A DNA stretch of 35,329 bases, from the NCBI GenBank assembly GCA_032718475.1, contig JAUCBJ010001473.1, positions 1 to 35,329 on the forward strand, in the 5' to 3' direction. A model generated the notes under the pieces. The model saw only the letters and a list, made by a program, of their open reading frames with translations. It was not told where the DNA came from and did not search any database. Both the position numbers and the translations under genes were made by a program. Positions 1 to 10,430 of this stretch are shown here, in pieces (the stretch's first letter is position 1; the number at the start of each line of letters is the position of its first letter). The DNA comes from Nemertoderma westbladi. Its lineage: Eukaryota > Xenacoelomorpha > Nemertodermatida > Nemertodermatidae.

Positions 1-194
1 ATATATATCAAATGTTTCTATAATACTAAACACTGAATAATTTTTAAATGGGTTTTGGTCAGATGATAAATGTTTGATTAATATTGATTAAATTCTATGG
101 TAAAGCAAAAAGGATACGTCGGTTTTTAAATGCAAGTCCTACGAATTTATGCCTGCTTAACAAATACATTTTGTCACCACTATGAAATCCACAA

Positions 195-768
195 TTGGCA
201 AGCCCAATGCAGCGTGCATTAAAAATTCTATGCGGGCTTATTAACAAAGTTGCACCTCCAGAACTTCCTATCACCCATGACATTTGCTAGATCATCCGCA
301 TCTTCAAGGCCAGGGTCCTTTAGGAGGCGCCACAAGAAAGTTATGGGCTGTCCACCATGCTTACAGAAGTTTTTCCATGGGGCTGCCAAAGCACAAGATT
401 GTGCACAAGGTGGTCCTCACGGACCAATGAGACACTTCTAATGTTATATATAGTGTCTGATTGGAGATGTGTGCATTGTACCAAGTGAACCCGAAGTACA
501 TTATTGTGAATGTGCCATCCAGAGATTTGTGTCCTCAGCAGTTAGAGCCCAGTATGGTCTCCCATAGAGGAGTACTGGAACTACTTCTGCTCTAAATAAT
601 TGGGCCTTAAGTTTCCGACGTATTCTGTTCAATAATGCCCGTGCCTTTCCCTTATGTATTCGAAGGTCCTCACCAGACTTCCGGTTCCACGATCCCAGGT
701 AACAGAAATTGTCCACATGCTCAAGCATACCATCCTTTGAGTTTATGCTCATCCGATCAGAGATTTGC
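195..768 (-). mobile_element. LINE 3' fragment (copy 1), internally deleted
   Basis: Read on the minus strand, this encodes pieces of the C-terminal part of a LINE reverse transcriptase. One piece is the thumb-like segment with the VPVLLYG and WALTAEDT motifs (about 500-752). Another is the extreme C-terminus with ADDLANVMGD-like residues (about 235-420). The stretch between them, which the copy at 5600-6214 retains (the AGHCFRREDQPVHNLVLW region), is mostly missing, so this copy is internally deleted and frame-broken. The family resembles APE-endonuclease LINEs (RTE/CR1-like); I cannot fix the clade. It shares strand and family with the copy at 1147-1480. Boundaries are approximate. Confidence 0.75.
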
Positions 769-1146
769 TGACTTTTTCAAAGTTAACTGTAAAAATGTTG
801 GTCTTTTTGGAGTTAATAAAAATACCAACACTAGAAGCAGCCTGTTCTAATGAGCTGAGGAGGCGATTTTATTTTCCACCATAACCGTATTTTATCTTTC
901 ATTTAACTGGGCGAATAAATAGCCCTAATAATTAAATATACAGTATATAAAAACCGGGGGTAGGAATGGAATATTGCGTATACAAAGTGTCTATGGTTTG
1001 GTTATGGTGGAAAAAGTGTAACGAAATTCATTTGAATGGTTCCTTCACATATTCTCCCCAGAGGGAATTCCAGTACGAATTTAGCTACCATTTAAGGAAG
1101 CGAGATGCGCCCTGCTAGTCCTTGAAGACTTCGTTCCGAAATTAAC

Positions 1147-1480
1147 AACTACTAGGATCGGCATGCTGCATTGCAGCTGAATTTTTAAGAATGCTGTGCC
1201 GGCTTATCGACAAAATTGCACCGCCACAACTCCCTATCACCCATGACATTTGCTAGATCATCCGCATCGTCAAGGCCAGTGTCTTTTAAGATGCGTCTCA
1301 AGAAAGTCATGGGCTGGCCACCATGCTTATTCACTCCATGAGGCTGCCAAAGTACAAGATTATGCATATGCACTGGCTGGTCCTCACGGCGAAAGCAATG
1401 TCCTGCAAAGCTATACTGCCCTCCTGGGGGAACTCGACGCAAAATCCGCCTTGGCGAAGTAATATCCCGCATCAATGTTA
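1147..1480 (-). mobile_element. LINE 3' fragment (copy 2), 5'-truncated
   Basis: The minus strand reads about 80 residues of the same LINE C-terminus: FAGHCFRREDQPVH, NLVLWQPHGVNKHGG, then FLRRILKDTGLDDADDLA and CNFVDKP. The first residues before FAGHC are out of register compared with the copy at 5600-6214, so the 5' end is damaged. The 3' end is at the left: CTAGTAGT-type tail sequence (reverse complement ACTACTAG at about 1147) adjoins the ATCGGCATGCTGCATTGCAGC 3' UTR also seen in the plus-strand copy. This is a dead 5'-truncated insertion. Confidence 0.8.
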
Positions 1481-2996
1481 AATTCTGAATTTAGGGAAAG
1501 GTGCAGGTTACAGTGGCACGATATTTTAACCAAAGCAATAAACTAAACACAAAAGAACAGGTTACAGTTTTATTTTTGAGAGTAATCATCTGTTATTTGC
1601 GTTATTCTATATATATATGTATATACCTATATTCTATATATGCTGTTATTCCCCTGGAGAGGGATGAATTTTTATTGCCCCCCTATTCCCGCCCAGTTTC
1701 CCCCCATATCTGTTATATTCCGTGGATTTTGGAAACGGTAGTACTGTAGGCCTCTAAACGTTGTCATATTGTTGGCCTTTGTCACAGACTCGTTTCGCAT
1801 CTCCTAGCCGCACTAGCAATCTTAAACTGCGCTGTAGAATTTCAAATAATTATAATGTATTATCGCAGCATGATTCGGTCCTGTGATGGCTGTGAGCAAT
1901 TTAATTCGTGTCACATCGATTTCTCAATCCGATGAGATTACAGGACAATTCCTAACTAATCTGTTGCTAAATATTAAATCAATTATTTATACAACACCTG
2001 CCCCGGTTGTTATAGCAACGATAATACAGAATATAAAAATTGAAAATGCAATTTGTTTTCTCTACATTCATTCAAATTAATGTTTAATATAATTTTGTAA
2101 TCAAAAATTTCAACAGAAAGGTGATTTTGATTATAATACCGATATTATGGTCAGTCGATAAACAACATTTCCATCTTTCTGCTGTTTTACTGTTTGTATA
2201 ACCTAAGTAAAGTTGCATTGGTATTTTAAATTGCATTCTATGTATTAAATCTTAAATTATTAAACCGCAAACTAACTAACTGCGACTATAATATTAATAA
2301 AAATTGTCCTATATAGTTCATATTGAAATATTCCATAATTTTGTGAATAATATGTTTCTTCTGTAGGCCCGACTACTGTATGTAAAAGGTTTAGTATTTT
2401 TTATGTCAACCATATAGTTCAGTTGTAAATTTCACCAGGAATTTCTATAATTTATTATTCTATATTTACTATAATAATTCAAGTCCATACTGCTTCTAGT
2501 TGCTGAGACAAAGGGTAAAACGTAAAAAACACCATTCTTAGATAATCGCGATTAAACAAATAAGAGCGATGAGCTCGAATCGTACAATCCAATTTACAAC
2601 ATTGAAAGGAGCTTTAGTACAATGGGGGTAATTCAACCACGCTGATTCCAAATCTGGTTTTAGGTTTTTCTGGCACAAGTTTATTCATAATCTCCAATAA
2701 ACTCTCAAATTACTTATCAGGCACAACTTATATCTTATTTCACTGTAATGAGAAAAAAGTTTCTTCGATAATATTCGCATGTTTTCGGTATGTTTATTAT
2801 ACATAATTCGACATTCCTGATTCCAAATCGGGTTTTAGATTTGTCTTAGCTAACAAGAAAAATCGAACCGTTTTGAACTTAGTAATAATCAACCATAATA
2901 ACAATCATAATAATTATTATTTTAAATTTTGTAAAGAACAAGAATAAGCAACCTATTCGACCTTGTAAGGTCATCATTATTGTATAAACCTAAACC
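1481..2996. other. AT-rich upstream region, no gene seen
   Basis: I see no convincing coding exon or RNA gene here. It holds a TA-rich patch (about 1605-1640), a short C-run cluster near 1677-1705 and AT-rich sequence. It probably contains the promoter and 5' UTR of the gene starting at 2997, but I see no clear TATA box or initiator. In-frame TAA codons just before 2997 show that the reading frame does not extend upstream without splicing. Confidence 0.5.
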
Positions 2997-3133
2997 ATGT
3001 TATCTCGCACACATAAAGATAAACAGAATTGGTCTGTCCTTGAAACAATGAATATTCGCAATGCAGTTGAGAGCAACTCTAAAATTAGCCACCGCCATAA
3101 TTCTCTTATAGAAGTGTTGCAGGGAGAATCGAG
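2997..3133 (+). CDS. Host gene exon 1 (unknown basic protein, N-terminus)
   Basis: This is the first coding exon of a three-exon gene. ATG at 2997 opens 45 codons plus 2 nt, ending at a strong donor (GAG|GTAAGT, intron from 3134). The start is supported by two in-frame TAA codons immediately upstream. The peptide begins MLSRTHKDKQNWSVLE and is polar with no signal peptide. The split codon AG|A joins exon 2 at 4515 in the same frame as its 322-codon open stretch, which is unlikely by chance. I do not recognise the protein. This exon is too short to stand out as an ORF and was found from the donor and the phase match. Confidence 0.7.
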
Positions 3134-3594
3134 GTAAGTTTATGATAAATTCAGAGACTTTCAAAGCAATAAAAGTTCATCCCGCCCCAGGGGAAAATCG
3201 ATGCAAATTCGATGCAATAACTGATTGCTCTAAAAAAAACGGTAACCTTTTCTATTAATTAATTTTTTTATTTTTTAGTTAGAATAACGTGCCACTTCTG
3301 AAGTGATAATTTTGTATTACTTCACCGAGATGGGCTTTGCGGCCCATTTTTACAAAAAATAATAAATTATTCTGTTCCACATCGTAGCTTCAAGCTGAAA
3401 TTGCACAAACCTAAAACAATCTATTCCGCATCTATTGGAATACATATTAAGGTGCTAAAATCATGTATTATATGAGAAATAAGCGTTTTCCCGAGTCGAG
3501 TTTTCTGGTTCACGCCTCCTACTCCATATAGGAGGCTTGAATAATATATAATAATATATATAATATAATAATATATAATAATATAAGGGGGTTA

Positions 3595-4412
3595 GGAGGG
3601 TTGAACCACCCATAGAAGCAATGTTATCAAATGAATATATGTTAATGAAAATTAGTCTTTCTGTCTGTTTGTTTGTGTTTTTCAGTGTTTGTCTGCCAGT
3701 GACTGTTCTATCTTCATTAAAAACTGTCGTTTTTTTATTTTACAATAATACCAAATGCACATTGAGTTAATTATTGTTTATTTAGTTCAATTATAGGTAA
3801 TCAGGTGCGTTTCTTATTCTCCCCCTCCAGTGACTATACCCTGTGGCTCTGGTTTGGACTCACAATGAACATCTTCCGACTCTGCCTCTACCGTTATCTA
3901 CTACCTGGGACCTCAGGTTGACAAGAAAGTAACCATGAAACAAGCATAGTCCATTATTCATACTAAATACCATCCATACCTGTAGATAAATACCCATAAC
4001 AACCAACATGAAAGTGGTTCAACCCATCCATCCAAAGTGATTCAAGCCTCCCACAATACTCCATTTTGTGAAAAATGCATTGTGTACGAAAAGTGCAGAC
4101 CATAGCACTTTTCGTACACATACCTAATTTTGAAGATGAATAATTTCTCCGCCAGAAAAGTATCACATTTATTGGTGAATTGTCAAATCATTCTAGTGGG
4201 AGGGATCCAAAACGGAGGTATCCGTTCTAGAAAACAGGTGGCAAAAGTATACTTCCCTTCATAGCAAAACAGCACGTCGGCCAGAAGTGGACTAAATACA
4301 CCAGTAGGTGCAGTTTTTAATTGTCTATCTAATGCTGTATCCATGGAAACGCCAAACCCAAGCGTTCTCTTTAAATTGCACTGATTCACCCGTCCTCGTG
4401 GTTCAACCCTCC
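3595..4412. repeat. Inverted 15-bp repeats, possible small DNA element
   Basis: GGAGGGTTGAACCAC at 3595-3609 is the exact reverse complement of GTGGTTCAACCCTCC at 4398-4412. A partial third copy (GTGGTTCAACCC) sits at 4014-4025 in the plus orientation. The spacing of about 0.8 kb inside an intron would fit a non-autonomous DNA transposon, but I see no clear target duplication outside the arms and no transposase, so this is only a candidate. Confidence 0.3.
4081..4120. repeat. Perfect inverted repeat, 16-bp arms, 8-nt loop
   Basis: TGTGTACGAAAAGTGC (4081-4096) and GCACTTTTCGTACACA (4105-4120) are exact reverse complements around the loop AGACCATA. In transcribed intron RNA this would fold as a strong hairpin. 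It lies centrally within the 3595-4412 inverted-repeat segment. Confidence 0.85.
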
Positions 4413-4514
4413 CTGCTCTCCTCTATGACCTTTCTTTTTCAGTAAATTACATTATTTACTGATTTTATTTATAATAATTTTTTTAATATATTAATTATCG
4501 CATGTTTCTTCTAG

Positions 4515-5483
4515 ATTTAATGTTAAGTCGCTGATTTCAAAAGTTTGGTATGTGAAGCCCAACCAGGTTCTATGTTCAACACGAAAATGTTATTCAAACG
4601 CGAATACGTCTCACCATTTAGAGATGAGTCAAATTGGTGGTGCCTTGCGTGAAGTTGATCTGAAGAGGTTGAACGATTACCACCAAAAACAACGATCGAA
4701 AAGTGCTGGCTCCGAAGAAGAACAATTAAACCCCAAATTAAAATCAGTTCGTAGACAAGTCCGCAGAGCTCTGGTAACTCGAAACCGCCCACATACAGCA
4801 CATTATTACGGTTATGACGTAAACAGGGAATCTCCATTTTCTAAATCCCACACTACCATTTGTCCTTCGATATTACGGACTAATCCTGAGGATAGTGATT
4901 CATCAGTAAGGATAATGCGACGACCTCAAAGCAACTGCAGTCGCCACAGCAAACTGGAAAGGAGAAACTTAACCTCAGCAAGCCAACTAACCTATGGAGA
5001 ATATAATGCTGCAGACAACGACATGATACCGCCATTAACGCAACGAAGAACATCTAGAATTCATGGTGATCAACCAATCGATAATGCCACTACAAAGATG
5101 AAACCCGAAACACAATCCCGACGATGTGCAATCACTGATAATCAATCGTCTTTACAAGCGATTTTAGAGAAAGAAGAATATCTAAGATTGAAACCATTTA
5201 TTATTAAATACTTTGAAGAGCAGGAGGAGGATAATTACTTAAAACCGGCATATAAAACCAGTAACCATGACTGCAAGAAGAATGCTCTAACCCCAGAACC
5301 CGACGTGAGACCTCTATGGGTACAGAAGATAGTTAAAGAAAATCGTTCGACAAGAAATGAAGCGAATAAGGTGTCTCTGTCGTTGTTGATTGGCAGGAAA
5401 GAGAAGGGACTTAAGGGAGTTGCTCTGTTCCGAAGATACGCCTATGCTATTATATTCCTGAAGGCCATGGGAATCTCATTGGG
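4515..5483 (+). CDS. Host gene exon 2 (unknown basic, low-complexity protein)
   Basis: This main coding exon lies between a TTTCTTCTAG acceptor and a GGG|GTAAGT-type donor. It completes a split Arg codon, reads 322 codons without a stop, and ends with two bases of a split Gly codon. The protein is hydrophilic and rich in Arg, Lys, Ser, Asn and Gln, typical of intrinsic disorder. Acidic runs occur in the middle (GSEEEQLN, FEEQEEDNY). The end is more ordered and amphipathic (LFRRYAYAIIFLKAMGISL). There is no signal peptide, catalytic motif or family I can name. Intron 2 (4.2 kb) follows and carries LINE debris. The phase fits both neighbouring exons, supporting one gene of about 466 aa. A distant resemblance to the region before the cyclic-nucleotide-binding fold of CNBD2-like proteins crossed my mind but is not supported. 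Confidence 0.75.
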
Positions 5484-5599
5484 GTAAGTTTATTCTTATT
5501 TGTTGTGAAAGATCTTGTTTATTTTACAGACTAAATAATACAGAGTAAAATATATAAAATAATAATACCTTAATTAATCCGTGTGGGATTTTACAGTAG

Positions 5600-6214
5600 C
5601 CGGAATTGAGTATATTTGGAAGTCAGGTGAGGACCTTCGAATACGTAAGGGAAAGGCATGGGCAGCCTTGAATAGGCTTTCCAGGATTTGGAAGTCACCT
5701 AGAATTAATCGGAAACTTAATGTCCGATTATTTAGAGCAGCAGTAGTTCCAGTACTCCTCTACGGGAGCCCATGCTGGGCTCTAACTGCTGAGGACACCA
5801 AATCTCTGGATGGCACATTCACAAGAATGTTACGCCGGGTACATTGTGTCAAGTACAATGCACACATCTCCAACCAGACACTATATAACATTGGAGGTGT
5901 CTCATTGGTTCCCCCAAGCTTGACACTAGAACAAAATCGCCTCCGCTTTGCAGGACATTGCTTTCGCCGTGAGGACCAGCCAGTGCATAATCTTGTACTT
6001 TGGCAGCCTCATGGAGTGAATAAGCATGGTGGACAGCCCATGACTTTCTTGAGACGCATCTTAAAGGACACTGGCCTTAAAGATGCGGATGATCTAGCAA
6101 ATGTCATGGGTGATAGGGAGTTGTGGCGGTGCAATTTTGTTGACAAGCCGGCACATTATTCTTAAAAATGCAGCTGCAATGCAGCATGCCGATCCTAGTA
6201 GTAGTAGTAGTAGT
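5600..6214 (+). mobile_element. LINE 3' end (copy 3), 5'-truncated, (TAG)n tail
   Basis: This plus-strand copy in intron 2 has the longest 3' coding part of the LINE family. Its motifs in order are SGEDLRIRKGKAW, LFRAAVVPVLLYGSPCWAL, TRMLRRVH, LRFAGHCFRREDQPVHN, and LANVMGDRELWR before the stop at 6163-6165. A short 3' UTR then ends in a TAG microsatellite (6196-6214) in place of poly(A). This type of 3' end is known for RTE-like LINEs. The copy lacks the endonuclease and the RT catalytic core, so it is a dead 5'-truncated insertion. The 5' boundary is uncertain by some tens of bases. Confidence 0.85.
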
Positions 6215-8583
6215 ATATTTGGATGGCCAGAAGGAGTTTGTCAACTGCTGCTACACACTATAATCTTGCCCTGCTGGTCAGCTTTATTGACAATATTATC
6301 TTGTAAATTCGTAAATTATTTTATTTAAACTAGCAAAATAATTATTATTTTAATAGTAGACATTGTTAATGATATCCAATATCATCTTGTCAATAAAACG
6401 ACTAATTTTTTCGCCAAAATTATTAATCTTAATTATTAAAGCTTAATTGCCAGCTCTTCTTGCCAGTTTGTCAAGGGTATATATTTAGGACACTATTTTT
6501 TTAGTGAAAAATTATACCAAAATTATCGAAAGATGGAAAAATATGAAAAAAATTGCTGAAAAATGTTACGGCACTTTGTAACTCTTTCATGTGGATTGGA
6601 GAGGAGAATATTTGGGGAAAAAAATCGTAATATACTAGAACAAACTTGCTGAACTGAAGTATAATTATAAATTCAGATTGAATAATAACAAGAATTAATA
6701 TAAAGTTTAGAAGTAAAATAAAGTAAGATACCAAAGTTTTATTAAAACTGAACACCTAATAAAACTGTATTTGCACTGAAAATTAGAAACACCAAAGTAC
6801 GATAGATTAAATAACACCAAATTACGCTCGATGTTCAATACGACATAATTAAGTAGTATTATTAACAACTGTGTGTTTTCGGAAAGGCCAAGGTGACAAT
6901 TAATCTCTAACATCACTGATACAATCAGCCCTCCCAGTCAAAAAAGGAAAAAAGGAATTTATATTTAAAAAAAAAAGGAAAAAAGGATCGCATACGGTTA
7001 AAAAAAAGGGAAAAACTGAATGATCTTTAAAAAAAGGATAGTAAACATTATATTTCATTAACCTTATACAGGCCTATTAAGAAACGTCACTGTATGAAAT
7101 GATGTATGGAAGAGATCAAAGTGTGTTCAAATATAGAAACACAGAAAGAGAACGACCACGGCAATAATGGCAATATAATTATTATAAATCAACATATCAA
7201 TGAAATCAGAGATGGTTGAGCTCGACCGATTGATGGTCATTGATAGAGGTTTATCAAACGCTTGTAAATAGAAATGTAATTTGCAAGTGATATAAAAACT
7301 TTGGTACGGATTTCCGGTCAAGGCTACATTTATATAAATAACAAAAATGCTTTTAGACGCAATCAGAATTCAAGCATCTTCAGGGGAATCCCTGATGCGA
7401 TTTAATAGAATTCTGTTGTATAGATTTGCAGCAATTGAGAATAACGAGATTCCACGAAAAGATCCACTTTTAGGTTGTTGCTGCACGTGTGAACTTAGCC
7501 TTTTAGATTACTTATTTTACTAATTTTAAGTTCAAAACACCATTTTATATTGATAAAGTTGGTACGATATAATATCGTCTATTTTGGTTAAATTATGCTT
7601 TACTAAGGGTGTGACGCCATCTAGTGATATTATCTGCATATCCAGCTTGTATAATTTTGCCATATTGGCTATGCTCCTTACTGATAAGCTGATATATAAG
7701 TACGATTAGTTCTGTGGTTTATTCACTCTTTTTGTTATTGTTGGACAGAAGAAGTCGTATTGCCCAAGCAGAGGCACTGATCCCCGGTCAGGTTTAATTG
7801 ACTGGTGGTTATTACAGGCCTAAGGTCTAAACTTAAAGAGTTAATAATTGAATTATAATTATTTATCGTTATATTGGATATTCTACTGGTAAATTCAATT
7901 TGTCCTTATTATTTGCTTAATATATCGCCGATATTACAGAATCAAGGAAGTTTTACACGCGCCACAACAGGTGGGTTGCTGTAATTAAGTATCAGTGATA
8001 ATCTGGACAATTGTATCATATTTGTGTGTTGTCATATCTCTGACTTACTAAATAATTAATATATGGCGATATTTCAGACCATTAATATAAGCAAAGCTCT
8101 TATTATTAATTTACATCCGACTGAGAGTTGTCACAAATTGAATACTGTAGTGATATCAATATAATTAGACCAGAGACTTGTTACAATACGTTTCCCCTAA
8201 AGGGAAACACAATCACCAGACTTGAGTTCTTACAGAATTAATTAGTTAGACATTTCCTTGTTATACTGTGTTGCCACACCCTCCCGGTACTGTACACTTG
8301 TGCAATATAATAGATGATCAAATGCCGTATTAGACTAAGCTAAATGTAGAGCAAATCAATACATCGAAGGGATAAGGGGTAAATAAACAGATATACTAGA
8401 GCGGAGTTCGGTGACAGGTACACTAGCGCCATTCCGCTCAGGGTATCAGACCGGACATTTTGCCTTCATTTTGCACGGTTTATTTATTAAGTAACAGAAA
8501 GAAGTCACAATATATGAAAATTGAGAGTGAAAGAACATATTTTATCAAATGCGCTAACATAGGTTGCCCTTCTTTGGGGCAGG
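6215..8583. other. Intron 2 interior, mostly unassigned
   Basis: This AT-rich intron sequence has no exon I can support. Purine-rich AAAAAAGGAAAAAAGG simple repeats lie near 6938-7045. A possible degraded LTR with a TATATAAG box lies about 7611-7970 and is listed separately. The remainder is unremarkable. Confidence 0.4.
7611..7970 (+). mobile_element. Possible solo LTR (weak)
   Basis: The segment begins TGTGACGCCATC, carries a TATATAAG box at about 7694, and could end at GCGCCACAACA, followed by GGTGGGTTGCTG, which might be primer-binding-site-like. No second LTR, target duplication or internal coding sequence is visible, so this rests only on promoter-like layout and TG...CA ends. Confidence 0.2.
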
Positions 8584-9600
8584 GACCAATTTATTTGTTT
8601 TCATTTCTTGGGGGACTCTCTTTGTCTATACATTTCCACAATAATGGGGTGAATGAGCTCCAAACATTCAGAATTTTAAAGACCCCAGGGGGCACGCCAT
8701 CTACTCCACTATCACGATTGGTCTTGATGCTCCGTAGCTTCGGTCTTGCTTTCAGCAAAGAAGATGTCACCAATGGGGATATCTGTGAGCACAGACTCAG
8801 ATACATGATGTACCTCAAAGTTATCAGGCAATACCCTGTCATTGTTTAGAAGCTTCTCAAAGTGGTCCTTCCAACCTTTGAGGCATTCAGCTGGAGATTC
8901 AGCCTTAACCTTGGTGGTTCGTTGGCTTTTCCTCCCAGTGAGCAGGTTTATTGATTGCCATGTCTGGGGTGATTGCCTGCAATCATCAGCATTGTTAATG
9001 GCATCAACCTGTTTATTGATAATCTCAGTCAGATTATCAGAGTACTGCCTGTTAAGGGACCTAGATGCAGCTTTAACTGCATCCTCGGCTGTCCTCATGT
9101 GCCCAGGCCCGCGTTGGCACTCTTTCTGCTCTTTAGAGAGGTTATTTCGGCACTTCCGAATTCTGTGGTCAGTCCTGGGGGCCGTTTTCATTTTTCGAGG
9201 GTATACAGGAACTGTTTATGCAGCTGCTAACTTAACTGCTTTTGTTAAGGTAGTATAGCATAGCCCTCGCAATGATCTGATGCTCAGAGGCGAGAACCTT
9301 GTACCTGTTGCTTAGCTTCAGTGTGAAGCTGGATCTCACACCGAGCTGTTGCAACAGAAAGGACCAGTCGCAGTCATGCCATGTCAAGGCAGATTTTGTA
9401 ATTCTGCTAGTGAGGAGACTAAGTCTGACCTTGTTCACAATAAGGCGATGATCACTGGAGAAGGGTCGAAGTGTAAATGCACAACAGTCTTGTACAGAGC
9501 TCCTGTATTTCTATGAAACAGAATGTGATCTATATGGGACTTGTGGAGACTGTCCAGTGTAAGTCCATCTAATTTAATCCCATGTTTGTGATGTGTGTGT
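8584..9600 (-). mobile_element. LINE internal fragment: APE endonuclease end to RT start
   Basis: Read on the minus strand from about 9600 down. First comes an endonuclease C-terminus (HIDHILFHRNTGAL, then after a frame break DHQIIARAM/VNKVRLSLL-type residues matching the SDH region of APE endonucleases). A linker of about 160 codons follows (9191-8712, with WQSINLLTGRK and CLKGWKDHFEKLLNN). Then comes the beginning of a reverse transcriptase (IKTNRDSGVDGVPPGVFK, the position of KNNKAPGPDGIP in related LINEs). It is truncated at both ends and frame-broken. It is opposite in orientation to the host gene and to copy 3. It may be the same LINE family as the 3' fragments, but the parts do not overlap, so that is unproven. 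Confidence 0.8.
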
Positions 9601-9710
9601 GTGTATACCAAGCAGTATTGGCAGCAAAATGTATAAATTCTTGTCATCACTTCAGGATGTAAAATTAGTGACCACATATTTCTATTTAATAAACCTTTCA
9701 TGTTTTATAG

Positions 9711-10005
9711 ACGAACACAAATGGTAACTAGGCAACAAGATACGAATTCCCGAAGGCGCCACCATAAACTGATGTTGGCCAAAGCGTTAATACGAATGCA
9801 GGTAGCTACTGAACACCCTTTGAGAAAGGAACTAAGAGCACAAACGTTGTTTAACTCGCTAAGAGTATGTAGGTATATACGTTGGAGTAAACAGCAACTG
9901 GATCTCTTACAGAAAGCCGAATCATTCGATCCACCACCACTGCATATGTTAGGTTTAAACGAAGATCAAAAGAAGTACCTCATGGAACCAATAGGAAGCC
10001 ATTAA
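9711..10005 (+). CDS. Host gene exon 3 (C-terminus)
   Basis: The last exon starts after the acceptor TGTTTTATAG. Its first base completes the Gly codon begun at 5482-5483. It encodes 97 residues and a TAA stop at 10003-10005. The peptide is basic and helical-looking (SRRRHHKLMLAKALIRM, then RKELRAQTLFNSLRVCRYI) and ends in MEPIGSH. Regular Leu/Arg spacing suggests helices rather than disorder, in contrast to most of exon 2. No named domain was recognised. Phase continuity with exon 2 across a 4.2-kb intron is the main evidence. Confidence 0.75.
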
Positions 10006-10093
10006 TAATACCAACAATAACTTTGTGTTGAATCCGACTAAAGGCTGTAGAAATTTCGCACTGTTGTTGTATTTATTCCATCCATGTGTAAAT

Positions 10094-10146
10094 CTGATAG
10101 GTGAAATATATGTAAGCACCATGCTTACATATATTTCACCTATCAG
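10094..10146. repeat. Perfect inverted repeat, 25-bp arms, 3-nt loop
   Basis: The arm at 10094-10118 (starting CTGATAGGTGAAATATATG) is exactly reverse-complementary to 10122-10146, with only CCA between. It lies about 90 bp after the stop codon of the host gene, so it is probably in its 3' UTR. The near-zero loop is unlike a microRNA precursor. Confidence 0.9.
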
Positions 10147-10424
10147 GTTAGTATGTAATATAAACATGGGAGATTTTGAAATGATCATCAGTATTGACCA
10201 TTTATAGAAAATAGTGACAGGTTTTTAAATAGTTATAGATTACACTTTTTCGTTTCATACCTTTAGTATACTGTAAACTTGTTGTTTCCCATTAATTGTT
10301 CATTGATATAATAACATAACATTGAGAATTATTGATGAAGTTTTTTTGATTTACTCATCTCAAAACATGGTATTTTGGCAGATGAAGTAAGTTCCCTACC
10401 ACATTTCCATGTTGATTGTAAGAC

Positions 10425-10430
10425 AATAAA
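10425..10430 (+). promoter_or_regulatory. Poly(A) signal AATAAA for the host gene (candidate)
   Basis: AATAAA lies about 420 bp downstream of the host stop. It is a plausible polyadenylation signal, but the hexamer is common in AT-rich DNA. Confidence 0.35.

Larger units (their letters stand above)
3134..4514 (+). other. Intron 1 of the host gene
   Basis: A GTAAGT donor and a TTTCTTCTAG acceptor bound this phase-2 intron of 1381 bp. It contains an AT-rich TAATATA-type simple repeat (about 3538-3585), a GCCTCCTA/TAGGAGGC short hairpin (about 3515-3537), a perfect 16-bp-arm hairpin (4081-4120), and three copies of a GTGGTTCAACCC motif. The two minus-strand ORFs of about 68 codons (3963-4166, 4183-4389) look like nothing known and are probably chance. 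Confidence 0.65.

Noticed and set aside
5400-5483. Exon 2 end as a transmembrane helix
   Set aside because: The hydrophobic stretch (YAIIFLKAMGISL) is short and interrupted by Lys; an amphipathic helix is more likely.
8460-9258. Plus-strand ORFs of 129 and 138 codons
   Set aside because: The minus strand carries recognisable LINE endonuclease and RT sequence; these are antisense shadows.
10094-10146. MicroRNA precursor
   Set aside because: A loop of 3 nt and perfect pairing without bulges do not fit a typical animal pre-miRNA.
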